Positions 47,197-59,500 of a stretch of 64,000 bases of DNA are shown one piece after another. The notes under the pieces are model-generated. The model worked only from the letters and a program-made list of their open reading frames with translations, searched no databases and was not told the origin of the DNA. The position numbers and the translations under genes are program-made. The stretch is from Thunnus maccoyii (Eukaryota > Chordata > Actinopteri > Scombriformes > Scombridae): assembly GCF_910596095.1 (NCBI RefSeq), contig NC_056544.1:3127155-3191154 (forward strand), given 5' to 3'. Position 1 is the first letter of the stretch. Each line of letters opens with the position of its first letter.

Positions 47197-47298
47197 GTCT
47201 GTGTGTAACAAGTGTAGCCAAGTCCAACTGTGTACTTCCTACTAGTGTGTGCGTGTGTGTATGTTTGTGTGTGTGTGTGTGTGTGTGTTTATGTGTGT

Positions 47299-50200
47299 CT
47301 ACTTGTGTTCTTTAGTAGGGGCAAAGTAGAGCTCCATGGGTTTGTTGACCTTCCAGTACTTTTCGCTGACCAGCTCCAGGGAGAAAGAACCGTTCAGAAC
47401 CTGTGAACAGAGATGAAACGGTTGAAACTGGACTTCACTACATCAATCCAACGTAGTAGCATGTGTACAAGTTAGAAAACATCTACTGCTTCTCAGCTGA
47501 ACAAAAAAAAAACCCTCTTAACAGTTGCTCCATTCTCTCTGGAAACAGGCAAACAGCTGCTGATGAATTCTGTTCAAATGACTGAAGGTATAATTAACTG
47601 AGTGAAAGGTTTCTGTCTCTGCTAAAGGATGTGGGAGATCTTTATCAACAATCCCTAAATCAGGTTTTTCATAGATGGTGTAAATGTGTCTAAAAGGTAG
47701 TGTGTTTGTATGTAAGTGTGTGTACTCACAGTGAACTGGTTTCCAGCAGTAGGTATGTAGATGGTGTACTGTTTCTCTGAAGCTGCCTCCACGTTAACAG
47801 GACTAGCCTCGGCGTTTCTTCTTAGCTCCTCCAGAGCCAGTCGGACAGCCAGGTATTTAGACAGGTGATCCACTGTAGCGTTACCGGACGTCTTAATGTA
47901 GCGAGGGACGAACTCCACACTGCAGTGACACACACACACAAACAGATACAAGTGTGTAAATAACCACTCTTGATAAATACATAAATAGATGTGGCTAGAT
48001 GCTCGTGGCTAATTTCATCTCCCTCCTCTACAAGACAGTGAAGATGTGCTTTCATTTTAAGACCGGTCACCCCCACACACACCTGTTGTGACCGTCATCC
48101 TTCTCCATCAGGGTGGGATGTGGCCGAAACACCAGTTCTATTTCGCTGGCGCCGCCATCGATCACAGAGTCCCCGCCCCCGTTCTCAGCAGCGTTGTCCA
48201 TATCCAGACCGCTGTCATCACTCGTCTTGGTGCGTTTGATGCTGGGACCTGCCTCCTGGTAGGAATATGGTCAACTACGTGGTTAGTAGTTATAAACAGA
48301 CAACCCACACTTGGAGGCAAGGCAGGTTCTCAGAGTCTCAGCTTACAGTTGTTAAGTGTGTGTTGCTTTTGAATGTAATCATTACACCACTTAACTAGAA
48401 TCCAGATTGCAACTGTCGCACTAAATATTTCAATGGTCAGAGCAGAATGACAGAAGGACCGGATTTATAAAGATTGACACTCGCTTTACTTGTTTTTATG
48501 TATTTTGAGGATAAAAATATGTACAAGAGTGATTTGATGTCAAAGAAGCTGCACACATGCCATCAGATGACATCATCATGTGTTGTGTGACATCATCACT
48601 GACCTGATTGCTGTGGACAGAAGCGTTGCTACAGTGGGAGGAGTCTCCGTTGTCTTCAGCTCCGCTGCCGTTCTCCACTGTGTGTCTTTTACCACGCTGC
48701 AGTCTGACACAAACAAACGCAGTTATTAGAACAGACGGAGTTCTATATATGTGTGTCTGCATTATGTTATATATGTGTGTGTGTGTGTTTACCTGGTCAT
48801 AGCCTGTATCTTCAGCCCCTCCTCTATGCTGTGGGACAGGGCTTGCTGGTTGTTGTGTTTGCTAATGCGGGCCAACACTCTCTCCTGGTGGGCTTCATAC
48901 TCGTCACGGCTGGGATAAATCTTACCTGACGGGAAATAAATGAAACCAATACTAAATTATAGAATTTTAACAATATCTGATTCCTCCTCCATCTTTTTAA
49001 GCGGACTCCTTGAACCTTACTGACACCAGGCACGGCTGCGTCGCATTCTGGCTACGACACAGTTTTGTTGCGTCCTCCGCACAGCGTCATACCACACCGG
49101 GAGTGTTTCAGTACTTTGTGAGGCTGCTGGATTTGCGAGATCACGCGATAATCTGTGTAACAACCATGGATATATACATATATATATATGTGGAGAGAGA
49201 GAACAACAAACAAACAAACGATTACTTTGTCTGTCTGGTGTTGACTTGCTGTTGATTTGGTCATGTTTCCTTGATTTTTGTGCTTCTACTATGTCATAAA
49301 ATCTTGTGATTTTCCACTTCCAAGATGAACCCTCTCGTCGTCCACGGTGGCAAACATCCTCTGACCGAAGTCCTCTTGACTTCTGGCCTGCTGCCAGTGG
49401 TTTTGACGTAATGTTGATGTAGTGATGTGATATACGATTGGGAGTCTGCACTGAGTGTCGACTGGATGCTCTATACTGTTCCTGCGTCTGCCTTCCTGCG
49501 TGGTTCAATCCGCTCTGCGCAGCTTCACGCGGCTTCCGTCAAAAATACACTCGGCACGTAATTTTAGCGGAGCTGGAGTGGAGAGCCCCTTGTGGTACGC
49601 TTCTGAATGGCGTTGCGGTGCGTCTGGTGGGATCACAAGCATCGACTAGAGCGGCTGTGTCGCAGCCAGAACGTGACGCAGACTGGTGCCCGGTGGAAAC
49701 AAACCGTAAGACAAACACTTACTAATCAGAGCATCGAAATTAGGGTCTGGACGCAGCGACCTCTTGGACACCAGCTTCTTACGACAGGTAGGACACTCTT
49801 TGTTACTGAAAAGACAGATCAACATGTTCATCAGTATCACAAACTCAACTGACAATACAGACTACTATTACTGAAGCAACACATATATTTTCATTTCAAC
49901 AGTACAGTTAAGTGGAGCCTCTTTTTGACCGACGTTGCACACTTGATCTACACAAACCTTCTCTTGGGCTTTCTTCAGCACCGTTTCAGGGAGTTATGGT
50001 GAAAACCATACTAGAACAAACATCACTGTTTACAGGAATAAGATAATGACTGACTAATCCACAAGTGCTTCTCTAAGCTAACATCGTTGCTGATGACATA
50101 CGGTGTAATAACATGTGTAATAACGGTGTAATAACATTCTATGATTTAATGGTTGATGACAGCAGCGGAGGCAGGACTGAGTATTGTGAGGGACAGAATA

Positions 50201-51054
50201 TTTTCTAATTGTTTCAGCTCCTCTAACATGGATAAATGTGTCTGCTGATTTCTGACAGCAGGACCTGAAGCTCCGCAGTACTCCCTTCCCTCATAGGTCA
50301 CCACTGGTCATTAGCTTGCAGCTCTGACATTTGTGTTCTCACCCCCCATGAGAAACTCTCCTGGTTCCTACATGTTTTTAAATACTCACCCAGATCTCAA
50401 AGCTGTGATGATACAATCAGCGCAGAAGCGATGCAGACATTCTTTGGTTGTCATTGTGTTCTTCAACATGTCCAGACAGATAGGACACATGAGTTCACTG
50501 TGCAAGGACCTGGGCGACACCGCAATCTCCAGTCCGTCTGTTATAGCCTCCTGTGCCAGTACGAAAACAGAGTGCGATGTAGATTAGTACAAACGCGGAG
50601 ATACGATTACGGTTTCTGAGGAGCGGTTGCATAGCTGATGTGGAAACAGCTCGCAGGTCTGATTCATGTTTTCAGCTCCCCCAAAATCTCATAACTGTAA
50701 TAACTGAGTCATCATTTTTGGATCTTGCACATCTACATGTTCTATTTTCAGGAGCATGGGGCAGCTCCAGATCCTCCAAATGTGTATATATATATATATC
50801 AAATATGTCCCATATACCGTACAGTAGCTGTTACATTATCCCTGGTGAAAGTGACTGCTACATCTCACTTTTTTGCAACCTAACAAACTTGATGACAGCA
50901 TTAATAAAAAGTGAAATGATGAGATGAGACACTGATGTGAATGAAGTGATCCGGTATGAATCGTTACCTGTGGAGTTCTCTGTAGCTCGTACAGGCTCAG
51001 CTCCCAGGTCTTACTGAGGGGCTGAACCCCGTTGGTCTGAACTGTCTGGGTCAT
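47299..51054 (-). CDS. rnf2: E3 ubiquitin-protein ligase RING2/RING1B, eight coding exons, complete
   Basis: Coding exons in transcript order: 51054-50968, 50550-50390, 49805-49723, 48925-48793, 48703-48604, 48255-48083, 47919-47730, 47400-47299. All are GT-AG and in phase, giving 342 residues (human 336 from memory). RNF2 is the catalytic subunit of Polycomb repressive complex 1, mono-ubiquitylating histone H2A in the nucleus. The C3HC4 RING is complete: C51, C54, C67, H69, C72, C75, C87, C90, split between exons 2 and 3. [20 protein letters not shown] follows. The acidic/Ser linker holds [17 protein letters not shown]. The C-terminal RAWUL domain runs from about 230 ([17 protein letters not shown]) to the end ([16 protein letters not shown]). 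It matches RNF2 rather than RING1. The start [20 protein letters not shown] is the conserved N terminus, 10 bases into its exon. Confidence 0.97.
48926..49722. other. rnf2: rnf2 intron between coding exons 3 and 4, mostly transposon
   Basis: 797 bases, of which about 672 (49024-49695) are a terminal-inverted-repeat element. This leaves 27 bases on the donor side and about 98 on the acceptor side. Confidence 0.8.
49024..49695. mobile_element. Non-autonomous DNA transposon with about 40-bp imperfect terminal inverted repeats
   Basis: The left end CACCAGGCACGGCTGCGTCG continues ATTCTGGCTACGACACAG. The inverse of the right end reads CACCGGGCACCAGTCTGCGT and then CACGTTCTGGCTGCGACACAG. The two align over about 40 bases with a few mismatches and small gaps. 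Inside are a (TA)n, GAGAGA and AACAAACAAACAAAC stretch and no transposase frame. No clear target duplication was found, so the superfamily is left open. Confidence 0.7.
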
Positions 51055-51124
51055 CGCTGCAAAACTGAAATACAAAAACAAAATGAGATTTTCTTAAAAA
51101 TCTAAAGGTGTAATGGTGAATTGT

Positions 51125-51150
51125 TGGGGGGGGGGGGGGGGGGGGGGGGG
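51125..51150. repeat. Poly(G) tract in rnf2 intron 1
   Basis: About 26 consecutive G on the plus strand (C on the transcribed rnf2 strand), about 60 bp upstream of the first coding exon's acceptor. Confidence 0.9.
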
Positions 51151-51284
51151 TTTCAGTGTCTTGTTGAAGTACACTGTGACATGTGGACAGGAAGGATGGA
51201 ACAACCTGCTCTACCTCCTGACCTTTCATAAATTAGTTATTTCATTCAATTGTTATTCTAACTATTAAACTTGGACATTCAGTT

Positions 51285-51690
51285 TAAAAGATAGGTTCAA
51301 AGAAATTGTGAAGCTATCTTTTAAACAGCTAAATGCCCATATGATGCCAAGTGTCAGTTGCTGGAATCATTCCTCCCTAATGTGCTTTCAGTGTAAGAGC
51401 CAAGATGTATTATGTGTTTATCAGAAGCGTACACAAGGATTCAGTCGTCCAAACGAGTCAAATAAAGTAGATATCTAAAGTTTCACTCTTATTAGTTCAA
51501 AGTTCCCTCTTTGTTTCTCTCTGGACATCATGTCTCTGTTGAGCTGCAGAGGATGGATAGTAACAAAAGATATGTGCAGTATAGACAGGAGGAACAATTA
51601 CAGCAAACAGAACTTGTTTCAGTCATCATGTGGACACCTGTCTATTGTTTTAAGACAATAGTCACATGAATGTATCCTTTAAGGCCAGTG
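51285..51690. mobile_element. Palindromic MITE family B, diverged copy in rnf2 intron 1
   Basis: Contains AATCATTCCTCC, AGTCAAATAAAGTAGATATC, CTGTTGAGCTGCAGAGG, ACAGGAGGAACAATTACAGC and GTGGACACCTGTCTATTG in the family order. The ends are eroded. Confidence 0.5.
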
Positions 51691-53922
51691 GTTTAATGCT
51701 AACTCCTTTGTGGATAATTGTCTTGTGCTAATAAATCATTTTTTACCTCAGTCATCAGTCACTTGTGATCATATTGATCTTATTTGCTTTGTCGTGTGCA
51801 TTTTAAAGTCAAAAAGCTTAGGAAATTAAATGTCAACTATACAGCAGTTTGCATAACGATGTAGCAAACATGTCTTCAATAAAAACATAATAAAGACAGC
51901 TGCTGATAGGTCAGAAGGTTTTAGTTACAACAAAACAATTTTCCTGCCAAATGTCTGTGTATGTTTGTTTTTGTTATCCACAGATCTACACTTTTATCAT
52001 ACGACAGATACTCAGAAATTACACAGCCACACTATGGTGTTCACACACACATATACACACGTTTATTTACCACAACATGGTTTCTGATAGTTTTCGTTCC
52101 TGCTTCGTGAGACCGATTTAATAAAAGAATGCAATAAATAGAAATGTTTAGAAATGAAACGTGAGAGAATGTAAAAAAATACAACTTGACAGACAGACAT
52201 CTGTTCTGATTTGAACATTGAAGGATCAGTGAATCTATGTGAAATAATAGTCATTTCTATTTCATAAAATAGAAGCAGTTTTATGTTCACACCCAGCTGC
52301 TACACCACATGCAGACAGCGAAGACTCAACTGCTGTTCTTCATCATGGCTGTTCATTAGCATTTGTGACACGTTCACTACTTCTCTTCCATGTTTTCATG
52401 TTTTTAAGAGTAGAGCTACTTTTCTAACACATTTTAATAACCTACATTTGAGCCTTACATAGCCTTTCATCATTTTATTAATTTATTATTGTCATGCTTT
52501 CATAAACACAAATTTGTTAATTTGGAAAAATAAATCACCACCAGAGGAAATGTTCTTGCTGCCAAAAACATTTATTATTAGGCTATTTCTTATGTGGCTA
52601 GTTATTCAAGAATTCTTGTTAAATACATGACAATTGCACTGCGTTACATTATATATCTATTTTTGATATTTTGCCTGCACCCTGTAGGTTTAGAGTATAT
52701 GACCTGATTTCTAAAAGTAAAGAAATAACAAGAAACGACAAAATTGGAAAGACATCAAAAAATTGAATTTTCATATCATAATTCTATGTTTGAGACATTT
52801 AAGGTCATGAATTTTGATTTTAGACGCTTCAGTTTGAAAAGGTTCTTAACAATTGTACAGCATTGTCTATCTGGCGATTATATTTTTTTACTACCAAGGA
52901 GAAAATTCCTCTCTTGCCTCTCTGTAAGTGATTTGAAAATATGAGCAAAATACAGTATCTTCCAGTCAACCAGGGGTAACCCATACTGGACATCGGGAAT
53001 AATGAGCTATTTGTGCTGCATTGCCACCTCACAGCCCGCTGGAAAAAAAGACTAATAGATAAGATAAAAAGCCGAATATCAGATTTTCACATCTGCAGCT
53101 GTGTGACCATGCTGCCATACATGTGACAGACAAGAGGTGAAAGGGGGGGTGGTCCATATATAACACACTGACTTGTCGATGGCAAGCTGGTATATCTTTG
53201 CGGATAAGCTGAAAAATGTCAGGAGAAACAAAAACAACAGAGATGTGAACCTTGGAGCATCTTGACCACAACGTGTACATTCTCTGTACCGCAATTATCA
53301 ATTCATGCCAATAAACAAAACCCAAAATATTGTAACAACTGACTCAAATTAGGTACACTATATAGTCGATGGTTTTCATATAGTTTTGCAAGCTAGCACA
53401 AGACAAGGAGTATACATTGACATTTGTTTAAGTAAATCTTACTGGTGCTAGCAAATCAATTACAGTTAATAGACATATTTCACGTAAAATCTCTGTGGTG
53501 GCTGATGCTAACTAGCTACCCCAATCGGCTAACTTAGCTATTCTTCGTAACGTTCACATTAGAGGCGAAATAAGCTCAAGATATAGCATGTATGTAGCCG
53601 ATAGAAGACGACGAATTCACAGGCGTGTGAAACAGTTCCTTCATGACAATTTAAATATTAAAGCTACCCGCACAAAACGCTAATATCTAAAATATAGCGA
53701 GGGAGTAGTGACTGTAATTTGTCGCTGTGACAAGAGGGAAAAACAACAACAGAGCCCGAGCCGACGCACCAATCTCCTGAGGTCAGCTGTGTGCTTTTTT
53801 ACCTTATTTTCAACGTTTTAACAGCTGCAAACTCGTACGTGAACCGCCGATGCTACACACATACAGACATAGAAGCGAAATATTCCTAGCTTGCTTAAAA
53901 TATGATTGTTTTCTGTACTTAC

Positions 53923-53985
53923 ATTTTCAGTTGTGGATACTGCCTATCCAGCCAGCGCGTTTAGGCGAAGGCAATATGGCGAATG
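53923..53985 (-). other. rnf2: Non-coding first exon of rnf2
   Basis: On the minus strand ACAACTGAAAAT is followed by GTAAGTAC, a strong donor, at 53922. The exon starts near a YY1-like CGCCATATTGC (53971-53981). The transcription start is inferred from motif position only. Confidence 0.6.
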
Positions 53986-54017
53986 CACCAGCAGCGATGT
54001 AGTCTGGGAAATGTAGG
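53971..54017 (-). promoter_or_regulatory. rnf2: rnf2 core promoter: YY1-like and ZNF143-like motifs
   Basis: Minus strand: CCTACATTTCCCAGACTACA (53998-54017) resembles the ZNF143/THAP11 element with its TTCCCAG core and ACTACA arm. GCCATATTGC (53971-53980) resembles a YY1 site. There is no TATA box. Both motif classes are common in TATA-less housekeeping promoters; use here is inference. Confidence 0.5.
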
Positions 54018-54130
54018 CACCATACCAGAAGAGTCCGGGCATGGGTCCATGTGTCGGGATCCCGGGGGCCCCGAATCAAAATGGGGAAAAAAATTAATGG
54101 AGGTGCATGATAACGTAGAACGAGCATATC

Positions 54131-54377
54131 TTAATAATAATAATTTTATTTGTACAGCACTTTTCAAGCTAGGGGCACAAAGTGCTTTTCATAGACAGGA
54201 TAAAAATCAATCAAATATAAAAAGAAAAACATAAAAAAACAGCAAAATACAAGCACACAAATTAAAAGACCGTATAAAAGAAATGTACAAATAAATCATC
54301 CAACAGGTAAAACAAATAAAACTATTAAAATAAACTTAAAATCAGGTGGTTGCACAACAGAGCTGTATTATGTAAAG

Positions 54378-54408
<31 letters not shown>

Positions 54409-54620
54409 TAATAAGACTAGTTGTCAGGCAAAACAGCAAGTCTGTCAAAACGTGTCTTAAGACAGGATTTAAAAGCAGTAACAGTGTCAGCAGACCAAAT
54501 ACTAACGACTGTTCCAAAGCTAAGGTGCCAGTACAGTAAAAGCTCGATCACCCACTGACCTTAACCTGGACTCTGGAACAGCTAGCAGACCTAACCCAGC
54601 AGAGGAGGCTTGTTTGGACA
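54131..54620. repeat. Retroelement 3'-end-like repeat, copy 1
   Basis: Opens ATTTTATTTGTACAGCACTT then TTCAAGCTAGGGGCACAAAG, then TGCTTTTCATAGACAGGAT, a widespread fish non-LTR tail in antisense. It includes a (TAA)n run at 54378-54413. Confidence 0.45.
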
Positions 54621-54819
54621 GTAAGGAGTTAAGAGTTCACTCATGTACTCTGGCACCTGGCCATGTGTGCACATTCACATTCACTCTCTAACAACCTTCC
54701 ATCTCAAATTAGATATTTGAGAAAATAGAAAAACACAAGGTCCATGGTCGCACTATATGTGATCCAATGATACAACAAGATCTGAAAAAGGTAAGAGGTA
54801 AACCATGCAAATCAATCAA

Positions 54820-55140
54820 TCAATTAAACATTACTTGCACAGTACCTTTCATACAGGTCAGTGCAATTCAAAGTGCTTCATAGATGACAGACAAGCTGAC
54901 AATAAGACAGAACAAATGTAAACAGTAAAACAATTTGAGGCTAATGCACACAATAAATGAAAATGATAAGAATGTAATAAACAACTAAAAGACTCATGCC
55001 ACAGGACTTGAAGGGTCATAGACCTATGGTTCATACTTTGCACGCATGTCAGACAAGTAGATTGATGCAAAAGCTTTAAAAACAAGTAAAAAATAAAAAT
55101 CTATAGCCTACTGACAAGCAACCAATGTAAGGATGGGTGT
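54820..55140. repeat. Retroelement 3'-end-like repeat, copy 2
   Basis: AATCAATCAATCAATTAAAC then ACTTGCACAGTACCTTTCAT and AATTCAAAGTGCTTCATAG match the same tail type as copy 1 but with different downstream sequence. Confidence 0.45.
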
Positions 55141-55340
55141 AATGTGTTCTCTCCTTCTGGTCTCAGTGTTTGGTATTGGCGAGGAAGAAGACGGCGTCAA
55201 ACACATCACACAGATCCTGATGAGCAGCCTGAACTGTGAAGGGCAAAGGGATTCATGTAAGAGCAATTTTTTTGAGAATGTAATCGATTAATCAGTCTTT
55301 CGTTAATAGCTCCCCTTCAGTATCACAGATTGGGGCCTTT

Positions 55341-55400
55341 ATTCATGCATTCATTCATGCATTCATTCATTCATGCATTCATTCATTCATTCATTCATTC
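55341..55400. repeat. (CATT)n microsatellite
   Basis: About 60 bases of ATTC units with three GCATTC interruptions. Confidence 0.9.
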
Positions 55401-56472
55401 AGGGTCCACTCTACTGTGATGTAGTTTTACATTATTACCACTAGAAGACGTCAGAGCTCTGGTGTAGCCTATTAGAAATGTATTACAGATGTTAAGTACC
55501 CATGAGTATTAATTTGGTGATTTGCAGGTCAAAAGATGTCTGAAATTGTTTGTGTGAAAGTTTTTTGGATGTCTAGGTGAATAAAACCTTTGTTTCAATG
55601 TTTAAATAAGTATATTTCAATGAGAAGCATGTTCACTACTGTACAAATTGACAGTTGCTTATATATTCTGCAGTCATTGTTGATTGTGCATTTACACAGT
55701 ATAGTATGGCTTCCTCGCAGCTGTCATGTGTTATAATGATTGAACACACAACAAGAGGAGCAAGGAGGGCCGTTAGCAGATATAAGATCAAATGTAGGAT
55801 TAAATAGAGCCTCGCAGAAACAGGTTGACATTTCTGAGGCTGGAAGGGACATACAGTGTTCTGCAGAATTCTGCAAAAGGCAGCCTAAAAATAGTAATGA
55901 ATAGACGGACAATGTAAAAAAAAAAAAAAAAAAACGAGAGCGATAAGACTGGATGGGCGAAAATGAACAGTAATAAACAAAGTATAAATAAAAGTAGGCC
56001 TTGGAAAACATTTTAGAAATTGATCAGAAAGATCCTCATTTTAAAAAATGATAACTGCACACATTTATTTGTAGTGAAGTGTAGAAATTCAACAATAACT
56101 CGTTTCATTTATTTATTTATTTATTTTTTTAAACACAACAAGGTAGACTGACTCAAATTAATTAACTAAAACGGAACAAAACGAAATATTTTTTTAAATA
56201 TAAGCTAAATGAAATAACTTTTTCTTTACTCTCTAGGGTTATTAAACGGCTATTATGACTGAACATATTTTTTTCTAAAAAAAAAAAACTAAAACAAATC
56301 ATCCACATTTTGTAAAGAATGAAACAAAGTGGGAAGGTCTGTGTAGCGTGTGAGCGAGAGGCGTCGCCACATCAAAAGGGGGTCGAAAATGGGAGGAGGA
56401 AGGAGGGCAGAGGGAGAGGAGTGAGGAGGGGAGCGGAGGTAAGGGGAGGGGAAGTGCTGTCGGTCCATGACA

Positions 56473-56505
56473 TGAATGAACCATGTTCGGTAACGGAGGC
56501 TTAGC
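56473..56505 (+). promoter_or_regulatory. uORF overlapping the adamtsl2-like start codon
   Basis: ATG at 56473 opens a ten-codon frame ([10 protein letters not shown], stop TAG at 56503-56505) that overlaps the main ATG at 56483 in another frame. Just before it, ATGACATGA at 56467 is a two-codon uORF. Both lie upstream of the chosen start, so they would reduce initiation if the message includes them. Confidence 0.5.
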
Positions 56506-59500
56506 TCTCCCGGTTTGCTCCTTTCTCCTGCTACACCTCCCGGTTCTCCCGCTAACGAACAACTGGCCCGTTAAGGTAAGTAGCTCGCGGAGTAGCGGTT
56601 TGTTCACAACGCTGTGTCCATTGGTTGAAAGCTGAACGTGGGACTGGGTAGTTTGCTCCAATGGAGAGTAGTAACTTCACAAGTCTGTCACTTTCATTCT
56701 GCCTTGCTTATCGTCAAATGCACTGTCTAGTTTTCACCTTAAATTAATAATTGAAGTCATTCGTCACTTCGGTTAAGATATGACCAACACAGCGCTGATG
56801 TCTGAAGTCGTTTCAGTCTCTGGAGTAGTTTGGGCTTCGAACAGCCATTTAACCACAGTGTCACAGTGTATGTGAAGGTAAGCTAACTGTTACCAGTGAC
56901 ATTGCTCCTTTCGGCGAACCTCCTCGAAAAGTTCATACTTGTTGAATTAACGCCTTTGGGATGCTTTGATGCATGTTGCGGTAAGGAATGAACGGTAACG
57001 GCTTGTAAAAACGAGTTTCTAAGATCTGTTAATCTAGACCATAAACAAGGCAGCAGTGAAATGACTTAATGATGTAAATGAGACACGGTGTTTAGTGCAC
57101 CCATTCTCCAAAGCAATTATAATGCTGTAAAACGAAGTTCCCCCAAAGTTACTACTTTAATTCAGCTCAAAACAAACCAGATCAAATGAACGTTACCTCT
57201 TTTAATGTGTGGTTTATCTTAGTCAGCAGACTAAAACATTTTCTGAGGGGGGTTGGATGTTTGGACTGTCATACAGCTTCCCCCCATTCAACTTGCCAAT
57301 TTGTTTATGAGGGTGTAGCTTAAACAGCAGCTTTGTTGAACTTCACCACTTCTCCTGTTGGATGTAACAGAAGCAATTCTTGCTGCTATATTAATGTTTT
57401 GAGGTTCAGGCAGCTGGTAACAGGTTCATTTAAGATCCTGTGTTATTAAGTGTAATTGTGTGTTGTCTCTTAACTCAGTTTCACATTGTCTTGTCAGCAA
57501 ACACCTCTCTGCCTTTCATGTTGTTGATTACTTGTTCAGGTCCTCTCTTAAACTGGGAACTAAGTTACACTGAGATCCAGTAAGATTGAATGAGCAGCCA
57601 CACAATGATAAAATTCAATGAGCGGTTTTGTCAGCAATTATAACCAGTGATATTTTCAGTTATAGTTTTGTTGATTTTTATCCCCTTTAATCACCCCTGA
57701 AGGCAGTATTTAACTACACAGCTCCTTGTTGTAAGAAAAAAATTGTAGAGCTTCAACCATTAGTCAATTAATCGATTAATTACCAACTATTAAATTAATC
57801 ACCAACTATTTTGATAGTTTGTCATTTATAAAGAAAAATAGTAAAAAAAACAACCCTCTGATTCCAGCTTCTCTGAATATTTTCTGCTTTCTTCAGTCTT
57901 GTGTGACAGTAAAGTGATGATCTTTGAGTTTTGGTCTGTTCGTCGGGACAAAAGACATTTGAGGACGTCAGCGTGGGCCTTTAGGAAACAGTGATCAACA
58001 TTTTTCTGACATTTTAGCAACCAAACAACTAATCAATTAATCGCAAAAATAATCGACAGATTTCTCAATAATGAAAAAATGTGTTAGTTGCAGCTGTTAA
58101 AAATGGTCTTTCTTCATGCGGCCTGGTACAGTTTATGTGATTGAGTAATTCAGTCTGTCAAATGGACATGAACTATCAGGGAAGCAAACATTTTCCCTCC
58201 AGTCTGATAGATTGCAGGATAGAAAAACACCTCTGTCTTAACATCGGGGACTTACATCACTGACTGACCATTTGGCTACTGTTCACTGTGGGCTAAACGC
58301 CCAGCTAGCTAAATGACCAACTAATAGATTGATCTGCTGGCTTCCACAGTTCTGACCATGTAAAGAAGACAAACATGGTGACAGACAGCAGCCAGCCAGC
58401 CTATCGGGGTGTCTTGGGGTCTCATGGTTGAAACTCTTAACAGATGCATTACCAAAGGCTGCGCAAACAATTGTTTGCAGACACTTTTTTCTCAGCTGTG
58501 GTAACCACCAGTGCTCACAGTCCTTCTTTTTTTAAACCACAAACACTGCTTGATTTCTACACACATGAATGGGCTGAACATTCATGCCCTAGAGATAACT
58601 GACAAAATGCCCCATATTTGTCTGGTTAGCACTGAGTTTATCATTCAATCCATTCATTCCTGCCAAATGAAAAGAAAAAACTCACACTGTGTAGTGAACT
58701 TAAAAGAGCCCTGGCTTTCTGGATGTGAAGCTGATTTTTGTAGATGAAGTTGACAACACATGAAATTGATGGCAGCAATAAAAAAAAAAAAAAAAAAGAA
58801 AGTTGTGTAGCACACACAACAACTGGCATGACATCTAATAAGCTTTTTTTTTTTGGCAAAGACTATTGAAAGACATTGTCTTCCAACAGTGCTAAAGCAG
58901 TCTTTGCACATTATACCACACAAACATAATGCACCATAGCAACAGTGAGGTCATGCTTTCTATTTAAAGGTTTAAATTCATTGCGGTAACATCGCATAGC
59001 GCTTGTTATTTTTCCTATCAAGGCGCGGAGAGACGAATCGCTTAATTGGACTGCATTAAACGGCTGTGTGCGCTGTGTACAGTTTATATACTGTATAATA
59101 AAGCATGTTCACGTTGATATCAGCTGGGCTCTACTCCATACCTCCAATCTGTTTAGAATCCTGCTTTGATCTATTTGAGCTGTTTTTCTTTATGTGAAAG
59201 AACTTTGGAACATGGGTGATTCATAGACAACATTATGAATGGTCACGTTGATTTCTATCATAAATGTAAACACACCACTGTAAGTTATTCCAGCGTGAGA
59301 AGGCTGTAGTGGAAGGAATATGGTACACATTACAGGTTATCAAGAAAGAGAGTACCACGTCCTGATTTGACCTCAAACCCCCAGATTTTTACTCGGGAAC
59401 ATAAACCTTGTTTTTCACAGGATGTTTCCAATCTAACAAACTATTTCACAGGTAATTTCCAGCCTTTCATTTAGTCACTGAAGCGTGAGAACGCGCTGGC

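Larger units (their letters stand above)
45951..47298 (-). other. rnf2: Probable rnf2 3' UTR
   Basis: Follows the rnf2 stop codon (47299-47301) on the minus strand. It contains no other exon and meets a minus-strand AATAAA (TTTATT at 45968-45973). It is full of homopolymer and simple repeats: (TCC)n at 47157-47196, (TG)n at 47268-47288, G runs at 46611-46634 and 46708-46721. The true end could also be further away, for example at 44584. No transcript evidence is available. Confidence 0.4.
51065..53922. other. rnf2: rnf2 intron 1 (5' UTR intron)
   Basis: A 2.9-kb intron joining the non-coding first exon to coding exon 1. The acceptor (read on minus) is TTTCAG before TTTTGCAGCG and the ATG. 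It holds the poly(G) tract and a family B MITE; the rest shows nothing recognisable. Confidence 0.6.
54621..56482. other. Intergenic between divergent rnf2 and adamtsl2-like genes
   Basis: Contains a second retroelement-tail repeat (about 54820-55140), a (CATT)n array at 55341-55400 and an A-rich stretch. From about 56360 it becomes GA-rich and CG-containing, the presumed 5' UTR/promoter of the adamtsl2-like gene. Confidence 0.5.

Noticed and set aside
49017-49725. Overlapping frames of 80-163 residues in the rnf2 intron
   Set aside because: They lie inside a terminal-inverted-repeat element, on both strands, with no domain recognisable.
56299-56661. 120-residue minus-strand frame opposite the adamtsl2-like exon 1
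   Set aside because: Low-complexity Pro/Leu/Ser sequence that mirrors a GA-rich 5' UTR; no conserved motif.
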